Position numbers and translations under genes: made by a program
Shown: positions 1 to 9,409 of the stretch, one piece after another
Layout of the letters: each line of letters opens with the position of its first letter
Numbering within the stretch: the stretch's first letter is position 1
Origin: Emiliania huxleyi CCMP1516
Taxonomy: Eukaryota; Haptophyta; Isochrysidales; Noelaerhabdaceae
Reading direction: 5' to 3'
Length of the DNA: 33,799 nucleotides
Assembly: GCF_000372725.1 (NCBI RefSeq)
Contig: NW_005201298.1
Span: forward strand, 21,936-55,734
Notes under the pieces: model-generated
Database searches by the model: none
Seen by the model: only the letters and a program-made list of their open reading frames with translations
What the model was told of the DNA's origin: nothing

Positions 1-4
1 GAGA

Positions 5-71
<67 letters not shown>

Positions 72-98
72 AGAGAGAGAGGGAGAGAGGGAGAGAGG
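1..98. repeat. (GA)n microsatellite at window edge
   Basis: Nearly pure GA dinucleotide repeat with a few GGG interruptions, followed by a G-rich stretch to about position 130. The array is cut by the window start, so its full length is unknown. Confidence 0.95.
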
Positions 99-223
99 CT
101 GTGTTGGGGAGGGGGGGGGAGGGGGCGGGGGCAGCACCCTTGCGACATCGTACGCCGCCCGCAGCAGCGACGCCCACCCCTCCTCCTAGCTAACCAAACG
201 GGCGCACTCGCTACCCCCTCCTA

Positions 224-2422
224 CTACTTCAGCAGCGACGCCCGCCCCCCCTCCGAGAGCGCCTCGCCGACGCCCTTGGCAGCAGGCGAAGCGCGCTCTC
301 CCGCCGCCACCTCGTCCGCCGCCGCCTCTCCCGCCCACGCCGCCGCCGCCGCCTCCGCCGCCGCCTCCGCCTCCGCCGCCTCCGCCGCCTCCGCCGCCAC
401 AGCCTCCGCCCCGGCCGGCCCCGCCGCCTCCGCCGCTCCGGCTTCCGGCACCAGAGGCGACGCCTCCACCGCCCCGCTGATTGAGACGCCGTCGGCTGCG
501 CCGCCCGCGATAGAGCAGGCCTGAGGGGGGGGAAGGTGAGGGTGAGGGTGAGGGTGGAGGGTTATGGGTAGGGGTAGAGGTTGGGGTTGGGGGAGGGGCA
601 GGGTGAGGGCTCTATGGCTGTGGGCAGGGTTGGGGTGATGGGGTGCGGCGAGGGGTGCGGAGAAGGGTCGTGGCTGCAAGCCTCGATGAGGGGAGACGCG
701 CGCTCGACCCGCACGCCATGTCCGCCGCTGGCGCTGACACTGTTCTTGCGCAGCAGCGGCGCTGCCCCTGCGTGAGGGATACGCCGACATGGGGGCGGGA
801 GGACGGTACACTGTGCAGCGTCTTCCGAGCGCCGCGTGAACAAGCGAGGGGCTGCGAGGACAGCGGAGTGCGGCGGAGTGAGTGATTTGTCCTCTCGAGC
901 GCTGGCTGGGAGACAAGAGTGCGTGGTGGTCGGCTTGCTAGCGCGCTGCGCCGTCAAAGATGAGGAAGCCCGCCCCTCCCGCGCCGCTCACCTAAGACTC
1001 GTTGGCAGCTCATTCACTCGCGCATCAGCGACGGCGCGTCGAGGAGGATGGCCCGCCCCTCCCCCCGTCACTCACCGTGCACCCCTCCACCGTCGGGCCG
1101 CCTCCTCCTCCTCCTCCTCCTCCTCCTCCTCCTCCTCCTCCTCCGCCACCGCCATCTCCGCCGCCATCTCCGCCGCCGTCTCCTCCACCACCGCCGCCTC
1201 CGGCGCCGGCGTCACCTCCCGCCGCCCGCCCCGAGATTTGAATGCCCGCCTTTGCGCACCCCGCGACGGAGCAAGCGCGGACGATCGCCCCGCTGCCACA
1301 GTCGACGAGCATCATCCCCGCCGCCCTGTGGTTGGGTGACTCTATGATTAGATGCTCTAGAGCTCTACAGGAGGAGGTGACTCCATGTGAAAGGTGGCTC
1401 TATGGTGAGAAGGCCTGCCGCCCTCCACCGCGCTCTCCTCCACCAACAGCGAGCTGGCGCCGCGGGCGGCGATGGCGGCGCGGCGCGCCCCCCTCACAAC
1501 CGTCTTGCGGACGGTCGCTGCGCCGCCTTCCCCAACCTGGACGCCACGCAGGAGTGATCTCGCGGACTCTCGAGTCCTCTCGGCTCCTCTCGCCTTCCCC
1601 AACCTGGACGCCGCTGCCGGCCGGGCTGTCGATGGTGCACTTCTCCAGAGTCGCGCGCGCCCCCGCGCGCACCGACACGGACGCGTGTCCCGCCCCGCCG
1701 CCGCCGCCGCCGCCCTCACCCCCGCCGCCGCCGCCGCCGCCCTCACCCCCGCCGCCGCCGGCTCTTTCTCCCGAGAGCTCGCACGCTCGCAGCGTGGCCG
1801 AGGCGGCCTTGCCGGAGAGGAGGAGGGCGCTCTCGCGGCAGCCGCGCACGGCCACGCCCTCGGCGGTCAGTGCGCAGCTCGAGAGCACGAGGAACCCGCA
1901 GCCGCCGCACCGGGCCAGCTCTCCGCCAGACACGCGCAGAGCGCCTCTCGCCGCGAGCACGGCGCCGTGCGAGGAGGGGGCCTCGAGGGTGCAGGCGGAG
2001 AGGGAGGCGGACGATCCGTGCACCAGCACCGCGGCGGAGAGCCGCGCCGCCGAGACTGCCACCAGCCGGCAGCCATCGATCGAGACGCCGTCTCCGGCGG
2101 CAGCGCCTCGGACCTCCAGTGCGTAGGCCGGAGCCTTGGGCGTGTCGATGGGCTGGCGAGCCTCGAGGTTTGCGACGCGCACGGCGCTTCCAGCGCAGAC
2201 AATTGCGCTCCCGTCCGAGCCCTCGACCACCGTCGACCCGGCACCCTCACCGAGGAGCGAGACGCCGGCCGGCACGTGCAACGTGCCCTCGCGGTATGTC
2301 CCAGCGCCGAGTAGGACGGTCCCGCCGCCCAAGGTGGCGGCGGCGGTCAGCGCGGCGGCAGCGCTGGGGTACTCGGTCGCGTCGGCGCCACCATCAGGGC
2401 GGAGGCGCGCGGTCGGAGGCAT
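224..2422 (-). CDS. Right-handed parallel beta-helix repeat protein (five exons)
   Basis: Read from the minus strand: exon 1 2422-1604, exon 2 1536-1415, exon 3 1325-1076, exon 4 744-682, exon 5 520-224. All four joins keep phase and give 516 aa. The N-terminus (ADATEYPSAAAAL...GGTVLLGAGTY) is typical of pectate-lyase-like/Pfam beta-helix proteins. About ten rungs of the form V..C.I.....GV.ISG follow, e.g. CSIAGGAADGVSISG in exon 5. Glycine-rich runs loop out between rungs in exons 1 and 3, and exon 5 ends in an Ala/Glu-rich tail. No signal peptide is evident at the ATG at 2422. Introns 1 and 3 are GT-AG, introns 2 and 4 are GC-AG. The joins restore rungs across exon borders (VEGC-T/NSVSASGGHGV), which supports the model. 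The fold is a confident call; substrate or function cannot be told. The 3' end could instead splice further left. Confidence 0.72.
1098..1200. repeat. (CCT)n and GCC-rich trinucleotide tract inside exon 3
   Basis: A pure CCT run followed by CCGCCATCT-type repeats. On the minus strand it reads as the poly-glycine linker of the beta-helix protein (GGC/GGA codons), so it is probably a coding microsatellite, prone to length change. Confidence 0.7.
1524..1612 (-). repeat. 67-nt intron bounded by a 22-bp direct repeat
   Basis: An identical 22-bp block lies at 1524-1545 and 1591-1612. Each copy contains CCAG|GTTGGG on the coding (minus) strand. Splicing at the two copies removes exactly one repeat period (1603-1537, 67 nt, GT-AG) and restores the beta-helix frame, which is broken in unspliced sequence. 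The 45-bp spacer holds a degenerate 10-bp array (CTCTCGAGTC, CTCTCGGCTC, CTCTCG). Confidence 0.85.
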
Positions 2423-3510
2423 GTGTGTTTGTGGCTTGGTTTTGGTTCACGTAACCAGGTATCTCGAGGTTCTCGAGGTGGATATCCTTTGGCCGCGTTG
2501 CGTAGCGAGGATTGGTGTAACCCGAGCCACGGAGGCGTGTTTTCTGGCGGCCGACCGTCAGTGCACGGAGTTGCCACTTCTCCGACTGCCCCGGCTAGTT
2601 CCCGAGGTCGTCGGGTGTGACCCCTTCGTCCCCCGAGACCTAGCGCGGGTGGGTTGGAGGGGGCTCGCCCCGTTCCTCCCCATCGGGCCGCGTGAGCGGC
2701 CTCGCCTCGCAGATTCGTTTCTCGCGCCTGGGTCAGGCGCGCGGGGCATCCCCCGGGTCGCTCGACCAGCGATCCGAAGAGTGGCCGCTATGCGAGGGAA
2801 AGAGCGGGGCCCACGGGGTACGCCTCCGTCCGGCCCCCTCCGAGGGGGGAAGGGAATTGTGGGGTCCCCACGGGCGCCTCAGTTCGGCCCTCCCGAGGGG
2901 GGGGAGGGGAGCAAGGGGGTGGGGGGATCGGGGCGGGGGGGGAGGGGTCTCGGTTTCGTGTGGCTAATGCTTGCCTTTCGGGGAGGGGCCTCGGTGACAG
3001 GCGAGCGCAGTTGCGCGCGCCCAACGTCTTCCCCTCCTCCCCAGAGGCAGCAAGTAGGCAGCGAGTGGAGCACTCGAGCGCCTAGTAGGTTTGCGAGATG
3101 GCGATGGGAATGGGCGATCGGGTGGTGGGCGAATGGGCAGGTGGGCGGGGCGGGCGGTCGGGGCGGGCGCGCGGGCGGGATGGGGGAACCAGGTATGGTG
3201 CACTGAGCGAAACACAACAAATGAATTCAACAAGAGCCATGAAAAGAGCCACATACCCTGAAAAATTCTTTTAAGATGCCAAAGAAGAAAGAAAACCGAT
3301 CCGGTGGCCTGCTTCAGAGAGAGAGAGAGAGATTTTTAGCAATACCAAACAAATCTAACACTCACACGTCATTTGGGGCCTGGAGCCCTGTTCACGCGCG
3401 CGCGAGACGTGCAGACAGGGTTGCCAGGTGAGATCGAATGGCGCGGTTCACGCCTCGCACAACATTTGTTTTGTTGTGAAGAGTGGGCGCGCCACCCAAG
3501 AGCCTAGGTA
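2423..3510. other. Interval without a recognised gene
   Basis: Open frames are present on both strands but none looks like protein. It holds two similar GC-rich segments near 2818-2850 and 2868-2910 (both with CGGCCC..CCGAGGGGGG), G-rich tracts with quadruplex potential at 2890-2945, a (GA)n run at 3316-3331 and an unusually AT-rich patch at 3200-3370. The patch contains AAAAATTCTTTTAAG, related to the MITE-like termini at 16753 and 17110. Confidence 0.5.
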
Positions 3511-3511
3511 G

Positions 3512-3859
3512 GTGCGGATCGGCAAGGCGCACGGGTCCAAGACTCGGGTCACATATTCGCTGCCCCCAGAGAGGGACGACGGATATCGGCGCGGCCCTAG
3601 CGTGGTGTGCGCCACGGTCCCCCAGGGCACCGTGGCGACGACCGTCGCCTCGGACTGGCTCGCGAACGAGCTGGCCGAGCACGGAGAGATTGATGCGGCA
3701 TGCCGCGACAAATATGTCATGCACCTGATGACGGCCGCCGGCGCCTCGGCGCCGGCCGACGCCGTGTTCAGGTTCACGGCTGGCGAGGCGATGCAGACCG
3801 AGGACGACGACGAGGACACCGGCTCCGAGGAGTATTCCGACGACAAGGCGTCCGACTAG
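3512..3859 (+). CDS. 3' exon of an unknown gene with acidic C-terminus
   Basis: About 115 codons open to a TAG at 3857-3859. The middle part (VCATVPQGTVATTVASDWLA) and the acidic tail (EDDDEDTGSEEYSDD) look like real protein. There is no ATG near the 5' end; the frame begins just after a possible acceptor (CTAGGTAG at 3504-3511), with another possible acceptor at CCCCAG near 3570, so this is probably a terminal exon. I do not recognise the family. The Asp/Glu/Ser-rich tail resembles nuclear or nucleic-acid-associated proteins, but that is weak. Upstream exons were not identified in the preceding 1 kb. Confidence 0.4.
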   Translation: MRIGKAHGSKTRVTYSLPPERDDGYRRGPSVVCATVPQGTVATTVASDWLANELAEHGEIDAACRDKYVMHLMTAAGASAPADAVFRFTAGEAMQTEDDDEDTGSEEYSDDKASD

Positions 3860-4391
3860 CTGGCTTCACCCATATCTTACCCTCTGCCCCCCCCTCCTGC
3901 TACCCCCCAGGCTAGATGTAGTCACAGATAGCCCCACACAGCCCCTTACCCCTTCACCCTCGCCTCGCTGCTTGGTGTTTCTGAACACGTAGACGACCAC
4001 GCTGTGGGGGTTGTGTTATAGGAGTAGGAGTGGGGTGCAGGTTGTGCTCACCCACGGCACCGGGCCGGTGCTTGCACTTTGAATGCCGTGGGGCTCCTGC
4101 CCGTGTCCGGGCGTGGAGATGCGAGGGTCGCCCCCCCTTGCCCCACCACTTTGTGTGTGTGGAGCGACGTTTACCTTACCTTACCTTACCTTCGTTCAAA
4201 AAACGCCCGCCCGCCCGCCAACCCGAGGCGGCTCGGCCCCCCACTCACCCAGAGATCAAAAACGCTCGGCCCCTCGCGAGCATCTGAAACGCTGCCGTTT
4301 CTTTTTCCTTGGGCGAGGGCCTCACGCCCATCAGTCATCCCAATGGAGGCGCTCCCCCCGAACCCGCACCCATACCGAGGACAAGCGACAA
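3860..4391. repeat. Intergenic interval with a TTACC pentanucleotide run
   Basis: No gene seen. Positions 4170-4192 carry four to five TTACC units, followed by CGCC repeats at 4204-4218. The rest is pyrimidine-rich sequence between the converging 3' ends of the flanking genes. Confidence 0.5.
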
Positions 4392-5372
4392 CTAGTACGC
4401 GGGCGCGAGCGTATAATTCGCAAATGGGACAAAGCCGGCAACGCTCGCGAGGCCTTGCAGCCGCGCGAGGTCGCACTTGCACGCGAGGCGGACCTCCTCA
4501 AGGCCGTTCTCGAGGGCGAGAGGGGCGGAGAGCAGTCGCCGGAGTGGGGTTGGGATTGCGCTTCCGTTGGGTAGGTACCACGCGTTCGGATCGGCTAGGT
4601 AGAGGGCCGCCTGCACCATCAAGCCGACGGCGGCAGTGGCACCGACGAGGACGCCTCGCCCCGCCGTGCCGCTCTCCACATGCGCGCGAAGGCTCGCGCT
4701 GAGAAGTGGCACGCTGTGCGCGACGAGCGACTGCGCCGCGAGCACGCATAGCGATGCGACTCGCACCGGGCGGACGTAGAGGAGCGCGAGGGCGAGAAAC
4801 GTCGACACAGAGACACCGAGAAGGAGCGCGGCTGCCCATCGCCGACGGTAGCCTCTCATGCACGCGGAAGGCGCAGAGGCCGCTCCGCCTCCGGTCGGCG
4901 AAGACAACATCTCCGACACCTCCGATCGGCCGTCTGCCATCGGCTCCAATTCCTCTTGATATGCACCGCCGTTCTCCGCTCGTGGCAACAGCCCCTCGAG
5001 AATGCCACCTACCCGCCTTCCCATGTCGACGCCAACGGCGACTGCGGCAGCCGCCTCATTCCGCAGCACCGTTACTGCTGCAAAGCCACCCGAGTACAAG
5101 CCCGACATCACGGGCTGGTACGAGGCTGGGTCGAAGAGCGCGCGTCGCTGCCGCAGCACAGAGAGTCCCCGCTTCACCTCTCCCAGACCGGCAGACGAAA
5201 AGGCCTGGAAGACCGTCAGCGTGAGCGTGAACGAGGCTCCATAGCAGAGAATGATTGCGTCGATAACAAGAGGGGCACAGGAGAAAAGCTGGACCCAGTC
5301 TCGAGCCGCTCTCTCTCCCTTCTTTTGCGCGCTCGGCGACGACGCGAATGCGGGCTCGCGTGATTTCAGCAT
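4392..5372 (-). CDS. Multipass membrane protein of unknown family
   Basis: A single 326-codon frame starts at ATG 5372. Hydrophobic segments lie near residues 32-58 (VIDAIILCYGASFTLTLTVF), 182-203 (LLLGVSVSTFLALALLYV), 205-230 and 240-260. A polar loop of about 100 residues separates the first segment from the rest, with acidic and Ser/Gly-rich stretches. The last 40 residues are polar with a cysteine pair (CKC). I do not recognise the family. The divergent ADP-ribosyltransferase gene begins about 230 bp upstream, so the two may share a promoter region. The C-terminus could be extended by splicing, because the stop lies in a region without homology support. Confidence 0.5.
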   Translation of the reverse strand: MLKSREPAFASSPSAQKKGERAARDWVQLFSCAPLVIDAIILCYGASFTLTLTVFQAFSSAGLGEVKRGLSVLRQRRALFDPASYQPVMSGLYSGGFAAVTVLRNEAAAAVAVGVDMGRRVGGILEGLLPRAENGGAYQEELEPMADGRSEVSEMLSSPTGGGAASAPSACMRGYRRRWAAALLLGVSVSTFLALALLYVRPVRVASLCVLAAQSLVAHSVPLLSASLRAHVESGTAGRGVLVGATAAVGLMVQAALYLADPNAWYLPNGSAIPTPLRRLLSAPLALENGLEEVRLACKCDLARLQGLASVAGFVPFANYTLAPAY

Positions 5373-5602
5373 GTCGGAGCCGCGTCCTTTGGTCGATTTC
5401 GGCCTGTTTCGGCCGATATTTTGAAGAAAAAGGGGGATGTCTGTGAGCCCGAGAGCGATATGCCCTGTCCGCCTTGCGTTGTTTCATAACACGAAGGCTA
5501 AGCTCAGAAAAAAAGCAAACGTTTTCTCAGCACGATATCTCTTCCACGAGCCAATCCAAAGGACGCGGCGAGAAGCAGCGGAGGCGAGGGTTTTGGTGCG
5601 CC

Positions 5603-6892
5603 ATGTGGGATAGCGTGAAGGCGATCAGCAACACACTCGCTTCGAGCGTCGAGCAGGTGGGAGGTGCTGTGCTGGACGGTGGCGCAGCCGTTACCGAGAC
5701 AATGGCTGCTGTCGGCGAGCAGGTGGGCGGTGCTGTGCTCGATGTCGGCGAGCAAGTGGGCGGTGCTGTGCTCGATATCGGCGAGCAGGTGGGCGGTGCT
5801 GTGCTGGATGGCGGCGCGGCTATCGCGGGCACCTCATCATGGTTGGTCGATGAGGCAACGGATCACCTCGACAAAATGGCTCTCGGTCATCGCTGCGGCG
5901 GCACCTCCAATGTTCCGAGCGCGACTCTGTCGGCACAGCAAACCGGCTCCGCCGTCGCCACAGCCGCCGTCGCCACAGCCGCCGCCGCCACAGCCGCCGC
6001 CGCCGCTGCCACACCTTCCGACGGCGGTCGCAGTTTCGCCGCCTCGCGATACAAGACCCTGTACGAAGAGATGCCACGCGTGACCTATGCCTATGAGCTG
6101 CAGCGCGCGCTCCACAGCTTCGTGCGAGCCTGCGCCTCCCACCCGACGATGCGGGTTCCCGCGCCTGAGGGGGACGCGTTCTTCGGCCGGCTTCTAAACG
6201 AGGCTCTCGCCGCCGGTGGCGTGGCTGAGATACTCGACGAGGCAGCCCTGAGCAGGTTCGCAGTGCGCGTGTGGACCTCGCAGCAGCTCTGGGGCGGGCG
6301 CGAGTTCTGTTCTCTGCTAAACCAGGCCATTCGCGAGGACGGCACCCGCGCGCCCGCCACGCTGCGGCCTGCAGTGATACTCTGCCGCGCAATCAACGAC
6401 GTGCTGTGCTGCGGCAATCGCAAATCGGGCGCCAGCGAGTGGCCCAGTGGCCCAGGCGCGCTGCCGCCGCTGCTCGGCCAGTGGGTGAGCGCCAGCTGGA
6501 GTTCGGAGGCAGACGCCACATTTCGAGGGGGTGCGCTGCCGGCGGAGCACGAGCCCTTCTTCACCGTCGGCAGGCGCTTTCGCACCTGCATGTTTGTCGC
6601 AACCTCCTTCGATGAGGCGGTCGCGCGGCAGTTTATGGCGCGCGCGCCCGCCGACATGCAGCCGGTGCTGTGGCGGGTGCGCTTCGACCCGGTGCGTCGC
6701 TGCAAGCACGTCAACTATGTCGGCGCGCTCTCGACGGCGAGCTCGCGCGAGGCGGAGTTCCTCTTTCCTCCCTATTCGGTGTTCTCCGTGCTGCGGCTCG
6801 AGCGGTCGCAGCGCCACCTCATGGTGGAGTTGCAGGCGGCCGTGGATAATTTGCACGAACCGATCGAGCTGCCGCTCGCGCCGTGGTCGTGA
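5603..6892 (+). CDS. ARTC-type mono-ADP-ribosyltransferase with 11-residue repeats
   Basis: Single exon, 429 aa from ATG 5603, whose context (GCGCCATG) is better than that of the in-frame ATG at 5474. The C-terminal half carries the R-S-E signature of arginine-type NAD:protein ADP-ribosyltransferases: F-R-G-G with Arg308, an STS-like strand F-V-A-T-S-F at 331-336, and E-A-E (Glu383, Glu385) followed by FLFPPYSVFSV, the typical ExE-hydrophobic-PP-[YF] strand. It would transfer ADP-ribose from NAD+ to a protein side chain; the target is unknown. The N-terminus has four EQVGGAVLD units starting at residues 17, 39, 50 and 61, all in an 11-residue register, as in amphipathic 11-mer repeat proteins that bind membranes. 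An Ala/Thr-rich linker follows. No signal peptide is seen, so a cytosolic or membrane-surface enzyme is inferred. The first Ser of S-T-S is replaced by Ala. Confidence 0.8.
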   Translation: MWDSVKAISNTLASSVEQVGGAVLDGGAAVTETMAAVGEQVGGAVLDVGEQVGGAVLDIGEQVGGAVLDGGAAIAGTSSWLVDEATDHLDKMALGHRCGGTSNVPSATLSAQQTGSAVATAAVATAAAATAAAAAATPSDGGRSFAASRYKTLYEEMPRVTYAYELQRALHSFVRACASHPTMRVPAPEGDAFFGRLLNEALAAGGVAEILDEAALSRFAVRVWTSQQLWGGREFCSLLNQAIREDGTRAPATLRPAVILCRAINDVLCCGNRKSGASEWPSGPGALPPLLGQWVSASWSSEADATFRGGALPAEHEPFFTVGRRFRTCMFVATSFDEAVARQFMARAPADMQPVLWRVRFDPVRRCKHVNYVGALSTASSREAEFLFPPYSVFSVLRLERSQRHLMVELQAAVDNLHEPIELPLAPWS

Positions 6893-7179
6893 AGCTCGTT
6901 GCTCGTTGCACTAGTATGATTCGCTCTTTGACGATATTCGATATTACTACCAGCTACCTTTTGAACACACGGAGTCAGACCGATTCTCGCATCTCGGGAG
7001 TCGCGGGGGTGACGCCGAGCCGAGCGAGCGAGAGGCAGAGCGGGCGACCCTACTGACGAGCCGCGACACACACAGACAGACTCACAAACACGACAAAAAC
7101 CGGCGCAAAAAGAACGCATCAGATAACACCAATCTATATGAACGTAACTTGTACTTGCGCACGAACTACGTAAATCGTG

Positions 7180-7620
7180 TCAACTCGCACGTTTAGCGTG
7201 TCGTCCGGCGCGAGGAGGGCGTTCCGGTGGCGCCGTCGTACGATGCCCTGCAAGTGCCTCAAGCATAATAACGCGAGTCGGCGTCGCCCCAATGCGCCCC
7301 TCAGCCATCTGTCCTCTGCCCGTGGTCAGACGGAAACCGGTAATGCAGAGGCGGCGGTATTCGTGGACTAGCTGCTCCCTCCCCATGCCCCGTACCTCCT
7401 CTAGCACGGCTTCATCTAGGGTCGTGCTTTCCAGGACTGCGCGGAGTGCCGCCTCGAGGGTCAGTGTGGTGTATGGACATTCGAGGGCGAGGTGGCGTGT
7501 CGTTTCAATTGCTCTCACGCCGCCCAGTGTAGGCCGCACAGGTCGCACAGCCCCTGTCGACGTGGCTTCTCTTACATCTTCGCGGCCCAACCGGTAGGCG
7601 GTAGCGCATCAGTCAACACT
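7180..7620 (-). pseudogene. 3' remnant of a LINE reverse transcriptase (zf-RVT region)
   Basis: On the minus strand around 7556-7521 one frame reads GLCDLCGLHWAA and stops. The next frame continues AIETTRHLALECPYTTL. Together they form the C-x2-C...H-x4-C knuckle found after the reverse transcriptase domain of many non-LTR retrotransposons (zf-RVT). The frame change between the two halves, plus the missing catalytic RT domain, marks a dead fragment. About 110 further residues with helical character follow. An acidic Gly/Asp/Ser-rich frame upstream (7572-7832) may be unrelated. Confidence 0.5.
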
Positions 7621-7901
7621 GAGTACGCCGTGTCCGACGTCGGTCGTGATAGGGACCTGTCGTGGATAGAGCGGAAGATAGACCGCGTTATCTCTCGTTC
7701 ATCAGAGGCTGCGCTCTCGCCATTCCCCTCTCCCCCCCCGTCGCCGTCGCCATCGTTACTGTCGCCCTCGCCGTCACTTGGCTCATCTCTGCCTCCGTCC
7801 CCACCTACGTCGCTGCCGTCGGAGGGGCTCACTGCGGCGGTAAAGGCGTCCAGGAGTGGGCCAGCGACTGCCTCCTGCGCTAGTCACTCATCCTCCTCCT
7901 C

Positions 7902-8029
7902 TGAGCTACCTTTGTGCCCCCTTAGGGGCACCCCTCCTGCGCTGCGCGTATGGTCACCCCTCCCTTCCGCCCTGTTGTTTTGGATGCCCCGCTCCGAGAA
8001 AGCATGTCTCGCAGCTGCGAGAAAAGACC
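7902..8029. repeat. 128-bp dispersed repeat, copy 1
   Basis: Identical as far as I can read to 12574-12701, in the same orientation. It contains two palindromes: TGCCCC-CTTA-GGGGCA near 7915-7932 and the perfect 16-bp TCTCGCAGCTGCGAGA near 8007-8022. Flanks differ on both sides, so this is a mobile or recently copied unit. No coding potential is recognised. Confidence 0.9.
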
Positions 8030-8315
8030 TTCTCGGGTCCGAGGGCAGCCTCAACTGGAGTAGGGAAATTTGGATTTTGGTCAAACGCCTGCTGGGGGCA
8101 GCTTCGCGGAAGTATTCCGGAAGCCAGATGATCCCACTTGTCAACAGCAGGCGCCAGCGCCAATCAAATCTCCCTAGTGATGTTGACAACGGGCAGTCGA
8201 GATGGGCAATCTGACCATGAGTCGTTCATCAGGGGATGAACTCCACGTAGTAGTTAATGGATTCCGATCGGCCAACCGTCTCGCGACAGAGCCACCGAAG
8301 AACAGTGGGAGGGCT

Positions 8316-8955
8316 TTACCGACCCGACTCGGCTAAGCCGTCGGTGCCCGCCGCCCCCGCACGCCCATAGGACGACGATGACGACAGCAGGAGCTCGGCG
8401 CGAGCCGATTTAACTCCCGCCCCATTGTTGTAAGGTGCGTATGGCTCGAACGTGAAGCGATGTAGTAGCTCGAATTGGCGTGAACACCGGCTTGCTGCGC
8501 GGCGGGTCAACCCCATTATGCGCAGTCATCCGGAATTCACCCAATCGTTGAGCTGAGTTGCCCCGACGGTAGGATGCCGTGTCAAGGCCCAGCTGGGCGC
8601 TAGGCGCCCTGCCGCACTGGCGCAGGGCGCGACGGCAGTGGCGGCGGTTTGTGCTGACGGCGGCAGCGCTTCGAAGCGGGAGCGACGGGCCACTGTCAGG
8701 ACAAATCGTCGGGCGCCAGGCAAAATGCGGGCGCGCTGCCGCCGCGGCGCGAACGAGCCCGAGCGAGGCGCGCGCCAGCGCCGCTCGCCGAGCCGCCGTC
8801 GGCGGTAGCGGACCGCGCCAGAGACTGGCCGGCGAGCGAGCGCGGTCGACGAAGAGGTGAAGCGCTTGCGACAGCAGGATGAACTGGCGGGCCAGATCGT
8901 CGGGCGCCAGCTCGAGCGCCCCCAGCGTGTTAGCGAAGCGAAGCCAGCGTGCCAT
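8316..8955 (-). CDS. Hypothetical 5' exon with a strong start context
   Basis: The ATG at 8955 has an ideal context (GCAACCATGG). The first 70 codons (MARWLRFANTLGALELAPDD, then a Leu-rich helix ending LFVDRARSP) look like protein. Beyond residue about 80 the composition becomes Arg/Ala/Ser-rich and unlikely, so an intron probably begins near 8715-8740. I do not recognise the domain. The satellite block lies upstream on this strand. No partner exons could be placed with confidence to the left. Confidence 0.35.
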
Positions 8956-9186
8956 GGTTGCCGACGGCTCACCTATAGGTGTATATTACAGAGCCATCAC
9001 CGAGGCTGGCTGGAATTTTAGAGCCATCACCTTGGGCTGGTCCGGTATTTGGGGGCCGGAGTCGTCACCCAGGTAGGAGCTCCGATGGAAGGTATTTTAA
9101 GGACAGTCACCCAGTCCGATGGAAGGTAGTTTATCGCCGTCACCCAGGCGCAGGATGCTTTACGCCGCATTCCCGGCGACCTTCCA

Positions 9187-9268
9187 TGTGGGCCAGCTCC
9201 GTGGGCCAGCTCCGTGGGCCAGCCTCCGTGGGCCAGCTCCGTGGGCCAGCTCCGTGGGCCAGCTCCGG
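9187..9268. repeat. 13-bp tandem repeat
   Basis: Six copies of CCGTGGGCCAGCT, one with an extra C. It follows a looser repeated segment (8992-9170) built on the motif TCACCCAGG/ATGGAAGGTA. Confidence 0.9.
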
Positions 9269-9409
9269 AAGGTAATCGTCTGCCCAAGGCGGTGCCTCTC
9301 TGCGTCCGTCGCGTTCGGCGCCGGTGCCAGTGAGCGTCCGCAGGTTCCTCGCGCGTCCGGCTGGCCGGTGCCGCGAGCGTCCCAAAGTGGTACCTTGCAG
9401 GCCCGGCTT

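Noticed and set aside
540..610. Telomere-like GGGTGA repeats
   Set aside because: Only a few irregular units inside an intron of the beta-helix gene; not a regular telomere repeat and not terminal.
1242..2314. Long plus-strand frames opposite the beta-helix gene
   Set aside because: They are antisense shadows of a GC-rich coding strand (Pro/Arg/Ser-rich) without any repeat logic of their own.
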